From an uncultured Lachnospiraceae bacterium (lineage in GTDB: Bacteria; Bacillota; Clostridia; Lachnospirales; Lachnospiraceae), in the NCBI GenBank assembly GCA_910578335.1, contig CAJTPU010000006.1, forward strand, positions 82,215-146,214: a stretch of 64,000 bases of DNA, in the 5' to 3' direction. Below the pieces are notes generated by a model that worked only from the letters and a program-made list of their open reading frames with translations, was not told the origin of the DNA and did no database searches. A program made the translations under genes and the position numbers. Below, one piece after another: positions 37,192 through 46,556 of this stretch (positions are counted from its first letter, which is position 1; each line of letters starts with the position of its first letter).

Positions 37192-38277
37192 ATGAAAAAA
37201 ATCCTTGTAGTTGATGACTCTGCACTCATGAGAAGGGTGCTGTGTGATATAATCAATAGTGATAAGAGATTTCATGTTGAGGACCGTGCAACCAATGGAT
37301 TGGAAGCATTTGATTTACTCAGCCGCAAAACCTATGATGCCGTCGTACTGGATGTAAATATGCCCAAGATGAATGGCATCGAGCTGTTAAGGGAACTGCA
37401 GAAATTCAAAATATCCGCAAGGGTAATGATGGCAAGCACGGCGACCAGTCAGGGCGCGAAGGTGACATTGGATGCACTTGAGCTGGGCGCGGTTGATTTT
37501 ATTCACAAGCCGGACAGTGCAAGCGACTGCCGCGGCGATGCGTTTAAAGAGCATCTTCTTGAAGTTCTTGCAGTGGTAGCGGAATCGAGGGCGGAGCTGT
37601 CCGTGCAGAAAGTGCCAAGACCGTTAAAAAGGGAGCCTGCGGCACTGCCTGTAAAAAAGGCAGAGACGCCTGCAAGGGCTTTGGCTGGCGTGACAGGGAG
37701 AAAGCTTGTTGCGATTGCAAGCTCTACAGGAGGCCCCAAGGCACTGCAGTCCGTGATTCCGCGCCTGCCAAAGGATTTGCAGGCGCCTGTTTTAGTGGTA
37801 CAGCACATGCCAAAGGGCTTTACCGCATCGCTGGCAGAGAGGCTCAATACTCTGAGCAGCGTCACCGTGCGGGAGGCAGAGGAGGGTGATGTACTGGAGA
37901 ACGGCTGCGTTTACCTTTCCATGGGGGGCAGGCATATGAATGTAGCCACAGGTGCGTCGGGCAGGTATACGATTCACTACACGGACGAGCCGCCAAGGGA
38001 AGGCGTAAAGCCGTGTGCCAATTATATGTATGAATCGCTGGGGGACAGCCGTTTTGACGAAGTGGTCTGCGTGGTTATGACCGGAATGGGTGCGGACGGC
38101 ACACAGGGAATCTCAAATCTGAAAAGTAAAAAGAAACTACAGGTAATCGCACAGGAACAGAGCTCCTGCGTCGTGTATGGAATGCCAAAGAGCATCGTGA
38201 CGGCAGGGCTTGCCGACCAAATTGTACCGCTTGACCAGATTGCGCAGGCGATAATTGCAAAGGTGGGGGGAAAGTAA
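37192..38277 (+). CDS. cheB: CheB, chemoreceptor methylesterase
   Basis: 361 residues: receiver domain with phospho-acceptor Asp54 (VVLDVNMPKMNGIEL), linker, and esterase domain with Ser (IASSTGGPKALQ), His (VVQHMPKGFT) and Asp (MTGMGADGTQG). It demethylates and deamidates chemoreceptors for adaptation. The partner methyltransferase cheR is not in this window. Confidence 0.96.
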   Translation: MKKILVVDDSALMRRVLCDIINSDKRFHVEDRATNGLEAFDLLSRKTYDAVVLDVNMPKMNGIELLRELQKFKISARVMMASTATSQGAKVTLDALELGAVDFIHKPDSASDCRGDAFKEHLLEVLAVVAESRAELSVQKVPRPLKREPAALPVKKAETPARALAGVTGRKLVAIASSTGGPKALQSVIPRLPKDLQAPVLVVQHMPKGFTASLAERLNTLSSVTVREAEEGDVLENGCVYLSMGGRHMNVATGASGRYTIHYTDEPPREGVKPCANYMYESLGDSRFDEVVCVVMTGMGADGTQGISNLKSKKKLQVIAQEQSSCVVYGMPKSIVTAGLADQIVPLDQIAQAIIAKVGGK

Positions 38278-38278
38278 A

Positions 38279-40411
38279 ATGGATGTAAGTCAATATTTAG
38301 AAATTTTCCTTGATGAAACAACGGAACATTTACAGAATCTGAATACGCAGATACTGGAGCTGGAGCAGGATTCGGAAAACATGGATACCATCAATGAAAT
38401 TTTCCGTGCCGCACACTCCTTAAAGGGAATGGCGGGCACCATGGGCTACAAGCGTATGCAGACCCTGACTCATGACATGGAAAATGTATTTTCCGAAGTA
38501 AGAAATGGCAGCATAAAAGTGAAGGCGAATATGATTGATATTCTGTTTCAGTGTCTGGACGCGCTGGAGGAGTATACTGCCAACATCAGGGAAGCCGGAG
38601 ACGAAGGAACCAATGACAACGAACCGCTGATTAAAATGCTCAATGATATTTTAAAAGAAAAAGCGGGAGAAGGAAGCGCTGCCGGCAAAGGAGAGCAGGC
38701 GAAGCCTGCAGACGAGTCCGATGGCAGGAAGTGGCTGGAAATCAATTTAAACAGCACGGATAAAATGGTAATCGGCGAGGCACAGAAACAGGGTAAAATG
38801 GTGTATGGCGCCACCATCAAAGTGCAGGAGAGCTGTCTGTTAAAGGCGGCGAGGGCGTTTCTGGTATTTAAGGCGGTGGAAGAGCTGGGTGAAATTATTG
38901 TTTCCAGCCCGTCGGCGCAGGATATTGAGGACGAGCGCTTTGATTTGGATTTTTCCCTGATTCTGATTACGGAGGCTTCTGTGGATAAGGTGATTGCTGC
39001 AATCAGCAATGTCTCCGAAATAGAATCCGTAAAGGCGGAAGCCATAGACCTTTCTGTTATGAAGCTGGACGACGAGAGCAGAGAAGCAGAAGAGCATAAG
39101 GAAAGTATGCATAAAGAGGCGGAGAAGAGCGACGCAGGCACAGCGGTAACGCCCGCGGCGGTACAGGCGCCTCAGGCACAGACGGCGGCACCTGCGGCAA
39201 AGCAGTCCGCAGCGGTAAAGCAGTCCGGCGGCAAGCCGGTCGTAAACCGCACGGTACGCGTGGATATCGAGAAGCTGGACGTATTGATGAATCTGGTGAG
39301 CGAGCTGATTATTGCAAAGAACTCTCTTGTTGCGGCTTCGGAAGCGACCATGGTACAAAACGGCGGCGCGGCGCAGAGCGGCATCAACGAGCAGATAGAG
39401 TATCTGGAGAGCGTTACGACCAACCTGCATGAGTCGGTTATGAAGGTCAGGATGGTGCCGATTGAAAGCGTGGTGAACAAATTCCCCCGCATGATTCGGG
39501 ATTTAACCAAGAAGCTGGATAAGAAGATGGAGCTCTATATGTCCGGTGAGGAGACGGAGTTAGACCGTACCGTGGTAGATGAAATCGGCGACCCGCTGAT
39601 GCATTTGCTCAGGAATTCCGCAGACCACGGATTAGAGTCTGCAGAAGTGCGCGCACAGAGAGGCAAGCCGGAGGTCGGCTCTATCTGGCTGGATGCGTAT
39701 CAGGACGGGAACAACGTGGTAATCGAGGTTCGCGATGACGGCAACGGCATCGATACGGAGAGCGTAAAACGAAAAGCAATCGAACGCGGGCAGATTACGC
39801 CGGAGCAGGCGCTCAATATGTCCGAAAAAGAAATTATAGATTTACTTTTCCTTCCCAGCTTTTCCACTGCCGAAAAGGTGACGGATGTGTCCGGCAGGGG
39901 CGTTGGTCTTGACGTTGTAAAGAGTAAAATAGAAGCGCTCAGCGGAGAGGTTGAGGTTAAGAGCAGGCTGGGAGAAGGCAGTACATGGATTATCCGCCTG
40001 CCGCTTACACTGGCGATTATTCAGGCGCTTATGGTGGAAGTCGGCGGAGAGAAGTATGCCATTTCCCTTGGCTCGATTCAGACGATAGAGGATGTAATGC
40101 CGGAGGATATCAAGCTGGTGCAGAACAAGGAGGTTATCCACTTACGGGGAAGCGTTATCCCGCTTATCAGGCTGGATAAGGAGCTGGATGTGACCAGCAC
40201 AAGAAAGCCGGAAGAAAATATGACGGTGATTATTGTGAAAAAGGGCGATAAGACGGCGGGCTTTGTGGTGGATGAACTGCAGGGGCAGCAGGAAATAGTC
40301 ATTAAATCCATGGGCAAATACATTGACAATAAGTGCAGGCTGATAAGCGGAGCAACCATTTTAGGTGATGGCGAGGTTGCCCTGATTCTGGATGCAAATG
40401 CCTTAATCTGA
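38279..40411 (+). CDS. cheA: CheA, chemotaxis histidine kinase
   Basis: 710 residues with P1 to P5 domains. The phospho-accepting His46 is in AAHSLKGMAGTMGY; P2 lies at about 155-265; after an Ala/Gln linker come P3 dimerisation, P4 kinase (LLRNSADHGLE, VRDDGNGID, SGRGVGLDVVK) and P5 CheW-like. It phosphorylates CheY and CheB. The stop overlaps a possible ATG before cheW. Confidence 0.97.
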   Translation: MDVSQYLEIFLDETTEHLQNLNTQILELEQDSENMDTINEIFRAAHSLKGMAGTMGYKRMQTLTHDMENVFSEVRNGSIKVKANMIDILFQCLDALEEYTANIREAGDEGTNDNEPLIKMLNDILKEKAGEGSAAGKGEQAKPADESDGRKWLEINLNSTDKMVIGEAQKQGKMVYGATIKVQESCLLKAARAFLVFKAVEELGEIIVSSPSAQDIEDERFDLDFSLILITEASVDKVIAAISNVSEIESVKAEAIDLSVMKLDDESREAEEHKESMHKEAEKSDAGTAVTPAAVQAPQAQTAAPAAKQSAAVKQSGGKPVVNRTVRVDIEKLDVLMNLVSELIIAKNSLVAASEATMVQNGGAAQSGINEQIEYLESVTTNLHESVMKVRMVPIESVVNKFPRMIRDLTKKLDKKMELYMSGEETELDRTVVDEIGDPLMHLLRNSADHGLESAEVRAQRGKPEVGSIWLDAYQDGNNVVIEVRDDGNGIDTESVKRKAIERGQITPEQALNMSEKEIIDLLFLPSFSTAEKVTDVSGRGVGLDVVKSKIEALSGEVEVKSRLGEGSTWIIRLPLTLAIIQALMVEVGGEKYAISLGSIQTIEDVMPEDIKLVQNKEVIHLRGSVIPLIRLDKELDVTSTRKPEENMTVIIVKKGDKTAGFVVDELQGQQEIVIKSMGKYIDNKCRLISGATILGDGEVALILDANALI

Positions 40412-40428
40412 TGAAGGAGGAGCCGAAA

Positions 40429-40878
40429 ATGGAAGAGATTAGAATTGCAAGCGAAACAGCGCAGTATATTGTCATCAGATTGGGACAGGAGCAGTACGGT
40501 ATTGATATCCGCTACATCGACAACATTGTAAGGATGCAGCATATCACCAGAGTGCCAAAACTGGCGGAATACCTGAAAGGCGTTATCAATCTGCGGGGCG
40601 AGGTGATTCCCATCATGAGCCTCAGGCTGAAGATGGGGCTTCCTGCGGATGAGGTGACCAAGTCTGCAAGAATTATCATCGTGAAGCTGGAGCAGTATGG
40701 CACCATAGGCATGATTGTAGATGAAGTCAGGGAAGTGGTGACTTTGGACTTGGAGACGCAGGTCGAAAAGATGGCTTATGACAAAGACGATAAGAATAAT
40801 TTCATTCAGGGTGTCGGAAAGTATGAAGGCGGTCTGATTTCCCTTTTGGATTTAAATGCTGTTGCGCAGGAAAAATAA
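40429..40878 (+). CDS. cheW: CheW, receptor-kinase coupling protein
   Basis: 149 residues, a single CheW domain (YGIDIRYIDNIVRMQHITRV; YLKGVINLRGEVIPIMSLRL). It links receptors to CheA. ATG 40429 lies 8 nt after AAGGAGG; the upstream in-frame ATG at 40411 overlaps the cheA stop and lies before that site. Confidence 0.95.
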   Translation: MEEIRIASETAQYIVIRLGQEQYGIDIRYIDNIVRMQHITRVPKLAEYLKGVINLRGEVIPIMSLRLKMGLPADEVTKSARIIIVKLEQYGTIGMIVDEVREVVTLDLETQVEKMAYDKDDKNNFIQGVGKYEGGLISLLDLNAVAQEK

Positions 40879-40905
40879 CAAAGGTAACAGAAGGAGAGCG
40901 TGTTT

Positions 40906-41523
40906 ATGGCTGACATGAGTTTGGACAGTGTAACTCAGAACTATATGGACGTGTTGAAAGAAATCGGAAATATCGGAGCGGGCAATGCGATGACCGCCCT
41001 CTCCCAGATGCTGCAGTGTAAGGTAGATATGCAGGTGCCGCAGGTCAGACTGCTGGAGTTTCATGAAGTGGGCTCCCTGATGGGCGGCGAGGAGCAGTTG
41101 ATGGTGGGCGTTTATCTTGCGGTAGAAGGAGATATTACCGGCAGCATCATGTTCTTGGTGCGGACGGACAGTGCGAAGCATCTGGTCAACAAACTGATGA
41201 TGGGAATGGCAAGCGAAGGCGACGAACTCAATGAGATGGAGATTTCCGCCATGAAGGAAATCAGTAATATCATTACGGGCGCGTACCTGAATTCCCTGTC
41301 CATGCTGACAAATCTGAAAATATACCCCTCGCCTCCGGCGCTGGCGCTTGACATGGCGGGTGCCATTTTAAGCGTTCCGGCTATTGAATTCGGTGCCATA
41401 GGAGATAAAATACTGCTAATTCAGTCGCAGTTTTATGATGATGTGGAAATAGATGGTTATTTTATCCTGATTCCGGATTTGGAATCTTATGAGAAGATAT
41501 TGTCTACGCTGGGAATGGTGTAG
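40906..41523 (+). CDS. cheC: CheC, CheY-P phosphatase and CheD partner
   Basis: 205 residues. Both phosphatase signatures are present: DVLKEIGN and SAMKEISN (D/S-xxx-E-xx-N). CheC binds CheD and CheY-P in the Firmicute adaptation system; cheD is the next gene. Start ATG 40906 follows AAGGAGAG. Confidence 0.95.
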   Translation: MADMSLDSVTQNYMDVLKEIGNIGAGNAMTALSQMLQCKVDMQVPQVRLLEFHEVGSLMGGEEQLMVGVYLAVEGDITGSIMFLVRTDSAKHLVNKLMMGMASEGDELNEMEISAMKEISNIITGAYLNSLSMLTNLKIYPSPPALALDMAGAILSVPAIEFGAIGDKILLIQSQFYDDVEIDGYFILIPDLESYEKILSTLGMV

Positions 41524-41561
41524 ACGGTTAGCAAATAAGATTGAACCGAGGTAATTTACTT

Positions 41562-42050
41562 ATGAGTGAAATTATAAAGGTGGGAATGGCTGATTTGAAG
41601 GTTTGCAACAGCCCGAACGGACTCACGACTTTGGGACTTGGTTCCTGTGTCGGAATTGCAATCAGGGACCCGATTACCAAAATAGGCGGACTGGCGCATA
41701 TTATGCTGCCGGACAGCACGGCTATCCGGGGCGGACAAACGAATATACCTAAGTTCGCGGATACGGGGATTACAGAGCTGGTACGGCAGATGGAAATGTT
41801 AGGTGCCAAGAAGAGCCGGATGGTGGCAAAGCTGGCAGGCGGCGCCATGATGTTTGCTTTTCAGAATAAAACAGATTTGGTGCGTGTCGGCGACAGAAAT
41901 GTGGAGGCATCAAGGAAAAAACTGGCGGAGCTGCAGATACCGGTTTTGGCTGCAGATACCGGAGAAACCTACGGGCGCACCGTAATATTTTATCCGGAGA
42001 CAGGCGACTATGTGATTCGCGCCGTCGGTAAGCCGGAGAAAGTGATTTAG
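41562..42050 (+). CDS. cheD: CheD, chemoreceptor glutamine deamidase
   Basis: 162 residues. The catalytic Cys is in TLGLGSCVGIAIRD and the His in GGLAHIMLPDS, both in the positions of the known Cys-His-Thr triad. It deamidates receptors and is sequestered by CheC. Start ATG 41562; an upstream TTG (41541) lacks a ribosome site. Confidence 0.95.
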   Translation: MSEIIKVGMADLKVCNSPNGLTTLGLGSCVGIAIRDPITKIGGLAHIMLPDSTAIRGGQTNIPKFADTGITELVRQMEMLGAKKSRMVAKLAGGAMMFAFQNKTDLVRVGDRNVEASRKKLAELQIPVLAADTGETYGRTVIFYPETGDYVIRAVGKPEKVI

Positions 42051-42065
42051 GAGCAGACTGGAAAT

Positions 42066-42332
42066 ATGAACAGAAAAAAAATGCCATTGTTATTGATGCT
42101 GACAGCCGGTGCGGTTACTTGCATTATTACCTTTGTCATGAAGTATCCAATCATCTGGAAGCTGGTAACGCTGCTAGTGGTTCTTGTCATCTTTTATATG
42201 CTGGGAAGCATACTGAAATGGATTCTGGATGCGTTTGAGAAGCAGAATGAGAAGGCAGCTTTGGACGAGGGAGAAGTAATAGAAAAGGAAACGGAAGAGG
42301 AAAGAGAAGGCTCCGATAAAGAAAAAGAATAG
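42066..42332 (+). CDS. Small two-helix membrane protein of unknown function
   Basis: 88 residues. Two membrane helices (LLLMLTAGAVTCIITFVM; LVTLLVVLVIFYMLGSILKW) and a strongly acidic, lysine-rich cytoplasmic tail. I do not recognise a named family. It lies 15 nt after cheD and 33 nt before sigD, so it belongs to the flagellar operon and may be a motility accessory protein. Confidence 0.7.
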   Translation: MNRKKMPLLLMLTAGAVTCIITFVMKYPIIWKLVTLLVVLVIFYMLGSILKWILDAFEKQNEKAALDEGEVIEKETEEEREGSDKEKE

Positions 42333-42365
42333 ACAGCAGGGTAAGAACCGAATTAGGAGGATGCC

Positions 42366-43136
42366 ATGGACGAGGCGGGAAAAAAACGGCTTTGGGATGA
42401 TTACGACAGAACCAAGTCGCCTGAAATCAGAGAAAAAATCATACTGGAATACGCGCCTCTTGTAAAGCTGGTTGCAGGGCGCCTGAGCATGTACCTCGGC
42501 TATAATGTAGAGTATGAGGATTTGGTGAGCTATGGCATTTTCGGGCTGATAGACGCGATAGACAAATTTGACAATATGAAGGAAGTGAAATTTGAGACCT
42601 ATGCGAGCCTGCGTATACGGGGTGCCATATTGGACCAAATCCGTAAAATGGACTGGATTCCCAGAACCATCCGCCAGAAACAGAAAAGAATAGAAGCGGT
42701 TATGAAGGAAATAGAGCTTCTGAATGGCAGAGAAGCAACGGACGAGGAGATTGCACTAAAACTGGGAATCACGGAGGAGGAATATCTGGATTGGCAGTCC
42801 CAGATGAAAATTACAAATGTAGTTTCTCTAAACGAGTATATGGAACAGGGGAGTGAGGTGCCGTTAGAGGGCAACAGGCACAATACGGCAAGATTTGAGG
42901 GACCGGAGGAGAGTATAGAAAGGGAAGAACTGAAAAAGGTACTGGAAGAAACACTGGAGATTTTGACAGAAAAGGAAAAAAAGGTTATTCTGCTTTACTA
43001 TTATGAGGAATTGACACTCAAGGAAATCAGTAATATTCTTGAGGTTTCTGAGTCCCGTATTTCCCAGCTTCACACACGAGCGCTTCAAAAAATGAAAGAC
43101 AAAATGGGAGTCTATATGGGGATTTTTAACAGGTAA
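42366..43136 (+). CDS. sigD: SigD/FliA, flagellar sigma factor (sigma-28)
   Basis: 256 residues. Region 2 (YEDLVSYGIFGLIDAIDKFD; ASLRIRGAILDQIRKMDWIP) and region 4 (LTLKEISNILEVSESRISQL) are typical of FliA/WhiG factors. It directs late flagellar genes such as flagellin and chemoreceptors. It is encoded near the end of fla/che, as in Bacillus, where distance from the promoter influences its level. FlgM is not in the window. Confidence 0.96.
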   Translation: MDEAGKKRLWDDYDRTKSPEIREKIILEYAPLVKLVAGRLSMYLGYNVEYEDLVSYGIFGLIDAIDKFDNMKEVKFETYASLRIRGAILDQIRKMDWIPRTIRQKQKRIEAVMKEIELLNGREATDEEIALKLGITEEEYLDWQSQMKITNVVSLNEYMEQGSEVPLEGNRHNTARFEGPEESIEREELKKVLEETLEILTEKEKKVILLYYYEELTLKEISNILEVSESRISQLHTRALQKMKDKMGVYMGIFNR

Positions 43137-43190
43137 AAATAGGATTCGCATATGGTGTGGAGCGATTCACAAATTGGCAAGGAGAAGTGC

Positions 43191-44777
43191 ATGGCAAACG
43201 GTTATTTCAAGCTGGTAAAGAGTGGGACGGGATTTGGTTTACAAATCATAGTGCCCACAGGTGGCGGAGAGCAGGTTAAAATAGGTGAAGTTACAGATTA
43301 TCTTACACAACATGATATAAGCTGCGACCTTTCGGTGCTAAAGGATGCGCTTTCTCAGAGGTGGAATACGGTCATGCCTCTTGGCAGCGGTATTTGCCCT
43401 TCCATCAATATGAGCTACAGGCTTTTGGTGGAGGAGGGAAATATGAGTGCCATTATCAGGCTGTACCCGCCTTCGGAGACAGGAAAAATGCTGACGGTGC
43501 AGGATATTCTGAGTGATTTGGCAGGCAAACAGATTAAATACGGCATACAAAAAGAAAATATAGAAGTGGCAATTGCAAAGGAACTCTATTGTACGGATAT
43601 TGTGGCTGCGCAGGGACAGGAGCCCCGCGAGGGAAAAGATGCGGTTATAGAGTACTATTTTAATGCGGATGCAAAGGCAAGGCCTACCGTGAAGGACGAT
43701 GGAAGCGTGGATTTCTTTCACCTCAATACCATCAGCCACTGCAAGGCAGGGGATGTGCTGGCGCGTCTGACGCCGGCTGATTTGGGAGACAGCGGCACCA
43801 ATATTATGGGGGCTGTCATAAAGCCTGCCGCAGTAAAAAACCTTCTGTTAAAGTACGGTAAAAACGTTGAGCTGGCAGAGGATAAGCTTACGCTGAAAGC
43901 ACAGGTGAGCGGTCATGTGGTGCTGGAGGAAGAAAGAGTTGTCGTATCCAATGTACTGGAATTAAAAAGCGTGGATATTTCCACAGGAAATATCGACTAT
44001 GACGGCAGCGTGACCGTGACCGGCAATGTGCAGGCGAATTTTTCGGTCAGGGCAAAAGGAAATATTGTAGTGAACGGTCTGGTAGAGAGCGCTTTTCTGG
44101 AGGCGAGCGGTGATATTATCATTGCCCGCGGCATGGCAGGCATGAATAAGGGAGAGCTGAAAGCCGGCGGCAATGTTGTGGCAAAATTTCTGGAAAGTGC
44201 AAAGGTGAGCGCCGGCGGATATATTACGGCTGAGTCCATCCTGCACAGTACGGTAATGGCAGGCAAGGAAATCACGGTAGACGGCAGGCGCGGATTTATT
44301 ACGGGCGGACGGATATGCGCTACAAACCTGATTAAAGCAAAGACCTTTGGCTCTACAATGGGAACTTCAACGGTTTTGGAGGTAGGGGCGGACCCTTCGG
44401 TAAAGGTACGTTACGCCGAGGTGCAGAAGCAGGTTGCGGAGCTGACAAAAATGGTGAGCAGCTTAGACCCCATCATTTCCACTTATATACAGAAAAGGAA
44501 GCAGGGCGTCAAGCTGACGGGAGAGCAGCTTCAATATCTGGCTTCCGTGGTAAAGACGAAGGAACAGAAGCTGCCCGAGCTTAAGAAGGCGCAGAAGGAA
44601 ATGGCGGCATTGGCGGAGGTTGTGGACCAGCAGGCACATGCGCAGGTGGTGGTACAGGAATCCGTATACCCGGGCGTCAAAGTAGTGATTGGAGATGTCT
44701 CCATGATTGTACAGAAGGAGCAGCAGTACTGCAGATTTGTAAAACAACAGGGAGATGTGAAGGTGGTAGGAATGTAA
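43191..44777 (+). CDS. FapA-like protein (DUF342, flagellar assembly protein A)
   Basis: 528 residues from ATG 43191 (after AAGGAGA; an upstream ATG at 43152 has no site). An N-terminal domain is followed by repeating Gly/Val beta-helix turns (VTGNVQANFSVRAKGNIVVN; AGGNVVAKFLESAKVSAGGY), then a coiled coil, the DUF342/FapA pattern. The role of this family is unclear; placement after sigD links it to motility or surface assembly. Confidence 0.82.
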   Translation: MANGYFKLVKSGTGFGLQIIVPTGGGEQVKIGEVTDYLTQHDISCDLSVLKDALSQRWNTVMPLGSGICPSINMSYRLLVEEGNMSAIIRLYPPSETGKMLTVQDILSDLAGKQIKYGIQKENIEVAIAKELYCTDIVAAQGQEPREGKDAVIEYYFNADAKARPTVKDDGSVDFFHLNTISHCKAGDVLARLTPADLGDSGTNIMGAVIKPAAVKNLLLKYGKNVELAEDKLTLKAQVSGHVVLEEERVVVSNVLELKSVDISTGNIDYDGSVTVTGNVQANFSVRAKGNIVVNGLVESAFLEASGDIIIARGMAGMNKGELKAGGNVVAKFLESAKVSAGGYITAESILHSTVMAGKEITVDGRRGFITGGRICATNLIKAKTFGSTMGTSTVLEVGADPSVKVRYAEVQKQVAELTKMVSSLDPIISTYIQKRKQGVKLTGEQLQYLASVVKTKEQKLPELKKAQKEMAALAEVVDQQAHAQVVVQESVYPGVKVVIGDVSMIVQKEQQYCRFVKQQGDVKVVGM

Positions 44778-44789
44778 AGGAGGCGCAGT

Positions 44790-45101
44790 ATGGCATTAGG
44801 CGCGATTGAATTGGGAACGATAGCAAGGTCGCAGGATTATACGACGCTGAAGCAGAATGAAGACAACAAGGGGATTTCCCAGCAGAGTAATCTGGTTCAG
44901 GAGATGCATCGCGAGGCGGACAACCGGACAAGGCAGGTTGTACAGAGTGATAATGCGGACTGGCAGAAGAAAAAATTCGATTCCAAGGAAAAAGGAAGCA
45001 ACAGCTACGCGGGGGATGGCGGCAGGAACCGGAAAAAGAAAGAGCCTGCGGATGGCTGTGTGGTGTGTAAGGATAAAAAAAGTTTCGATATAAAAATTTA
45101 A
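44790..45101 (+). CDS. Conserved hypothetical protein of the flagellar operon
   Basis: 103 residues, soluble, very rich in Lys, Asp, Asn and Gln, without membrane segments. Opening segment ALGAIELGTIARSQDYTTLK; the C-terminus has a Cys pair (GCVVCKD). No family recognised. A strong AAAGGAGG site and tight spacing (12 nt on both sides) show it is a real gene. The composition suggests an extended protein. Confidence 0.7.
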   Translation: MALGAIELGTIARSQDYTTLKQNEDNKGISQQSNLVQEMHREADNRTRQVVQSDNADWQKKKFDSKEKGSNSYAGDGGRNRKKKEPADGCVVCKDKKSFDIKI

Positions 45102-45113
45102 GGAGATATATAA

Positions 45114-45758
45114 ATGGGTGCAATGGAGATAGTTCTGCTGGCTGCAGGGGGCATTGTTTTTGTACTTAGCTTTTTTATTCCTACCGGCAAGACGGCTGAT
45201 GCCGGCACCAAAAAGCTGGTGGAAAAGGAAGTAAAAAATGTAGTAGCGCAGGAAATGGATGAGGTTAAAGAGCGTATAGAAGATATCGTAGACGAGACGG
45301 TCGATTATGCGGTAGAAAAGACGGAGCGTTCTTTAGAGCGGGTTTCCAATGAAAAAATCATGGCTGTCAATGAATATTCGGACACTGTATTAGAGGATAT
45401 CAACAAGAACCATCAGGAGGTTATGTTTCTGTATGATATGCTCAATGACAAGCATGAGAATATAAAGTCAACGGTCAGCCAGATAGAAAAAACCGTCAAG
45501 GAGGCAGAGGCTGCGAGCATACAGCCGCCCGTGCAGGAGTTATCTGCAGAGGAAGCAAAAGAAGCGGACAGAGTGCAGGAGGCGCCGGAAGAATCTCAGG
45601 CAGAGGATATCAGTTTTAGAGACGAGGGCTTTGATAAAGAAAACAGGAATGAAAAAATACTTGAATTGCACAATGCCGGCAGAACCAACGTGGAGATAGC
45701 AAAAGAGTTAGGGCTCGGTGTTGGAGAAGTAAAATTGGTAATTGATTTATTCAAGTAA
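45114..45758 (+). CDS. SwrB/YlxL-like membrane-anchored coiled-coil protein (DUF6115-like)
   Basis: 214 residues: one N-terminal membrane helix (MEIVLLAAGGIVFVLSFFI), a long coiled coil (about 30-130), and a C-terminal helix-turn-helix-like segment (KILELHNAGRTNVEIAKELG). The architecture and the place between sigD and rpsB match Bacillus SwrB (YlxL), which activates flagellar export assembly. Sequence similarity to SwrB is weak, so the functional call is by position. Confidence 0.7.
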   Translation: MGAMEIVLLAAGGIVFVLSFFIPTGKTADAGTKKLVEKEVKNVVAQEMDEVKERIEDIVDETVDYAVEKTERSLERVSNEKIMAVNEYSDTVLEDINKNHQEVMFLYDMLNDKHENIKSTVSQIEKTVKEAEAASIQPPVQELSAEEAKEADRVQEAPEESQAEDISFRDEGFDKENRNEKILELHNAGRTNVEIAKELGLGVGEVKLVIDLFK

Positions 45759-45785
45759 ATGAACGGTAGTGATAGGGAGTAAAAT

Positions 45786-46484
45786 ATGATGAAACTGAAA
45801 TATTATCTGCGCGGATTGGGAATCGGCATTCTTGTGACGGTTCTGCTCTTGACAATTACGTCAGGAAGGCGCGGAACGATGACGGACGAAGAAATCAAAG
45901 AAAGAGCACGCGAATTAGGGATGACTGAAGGCGGAGTGCTTGCGGATATAGCAAACCAGACACCTAATGCAGCGGGAACACCGGAGACGACACCGGAAAC
46001 AGAAGAAACCCCAACGGCAACCCCGACCCCTACGCCGACACCCACTCCAACGCCGACGGCAACACCCACACCTACGCCAACGGCGACACCGACACCAACT
46101 TCAACGCCGACGGCGACACCAACACCGACACCAACGGCAACCCCGACGGCGACACCTACGCCAACGGTAACGCCGACGCCAACCCCGACGGCGACACCAA
46201 CGCCAACCCCAACGGCGACGCCTACTCCAACGCCGACACCGTCTCCAACAAAGACACCGGCAGCGGGCGATACGGTTACGATTGTAATCAGCTCGGGACA
46301 GAGTTCCGGAGCGGTCAGCAAAACGCTGGAAGAAGCCGAATTGGTGGAAGATGCAAAGGAATATGACAAATATCTGTGTGCAAACGGCTATGACAAAAAA
46401 ATCAGAGCCGGCAGCTATGAAATTCCGAAAGGTGCCTCAGATGAGGAAATTGCGCTGATTATAACGAGAAGCAGTAAACAATAG
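45786..46484 (+). CDS. Membrane-anchored MltG-like (YceG) domain protein with Pro-Thr linker, no catalytic domain
   Basis: 232 residues: a membrane helix (YYLRGLGIGILVTVLLLTIT), a short charged region, about 84 residues of Thr-Pro-Ala repeats, and a 70-residue C-terminal domain (VTIVISSGQSSGAVSKTLEE; KIRAGSYEIPKGASDEEIAL). That domain resembles the LysM-like subdomain of the MltG lytic transglycosylase. The catalytic half that normally follows is absent, so it is probably a wall-spanning binder rather than an enzyme. Last gene of fla/che. Confidence 0.68.
   Translation: MMKLKYYLRGLGIGILVTVLLLTITSGRRGTMTDEEIKERARELGMTEGGVLADIANQTPNAAGTPETTPETEETPTATPTPTPTPTPTPTATPTPTPTATPTPTSTPTATPTPTPTATPTATPTPTVTPTPTPTATPTPTPTATPTPTPTPSPTKTPAAGDTVTIVISSGQSSGAVSKTLEEAELVEDAKEYDKYLCANGYDKKIRAGSYEIPKGASDEEIALIITRSSKQ
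46008..46259 (+). repeat. Pro/Thr/Ala-coding repeat inside the MltG-like gene
   Basis: About 84 codons alternating CCN and ACN/GCN, with recurring blocks such as ACGCCGACACC and CCAACGGCGACACC. Such a tract is prone to copy-number change. Confidence 0.85.
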
Positions 46485-46526
46485 AATCCGCGTTTTTTCG
46501 TGTTTTCTGTTATTAGGAATAATTTT

Positions 46527-46556
46527 AAGGGAAACCCTTGCACTTGGGTTTCCCTT
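46527..46556 (+). terminator. Terminator-like hairpin at the end of fla/che
   Basis: AAGGGAAACCC at 46527-46537 pairs perfectly with GGGTTTCCCTT at 46546-46556, with an 8-nt loop. The tract after it is only moderately T-rich (ATGTTATACTTTG). Its loop contains the -35 of the rpsB promoter. On the opposite strand it would be followed by AAAATTATT. Confidence 0.7.

Noticed and set aside
46003..46260. CRISPR array in the repeated region
   Set aside because: The repeats are short, in frame, lack spacers and encode Thr-Pro-Ala; no cas genes are present. No CRISPR array was seen anywhere in the window.
45803..46369. 188-residue Val/Gly-rich open frame on the minus strand
   Set aside because: It is the complement of the Pro-Thr repeat of the MltG-like gene; no start context and repetitive composition.
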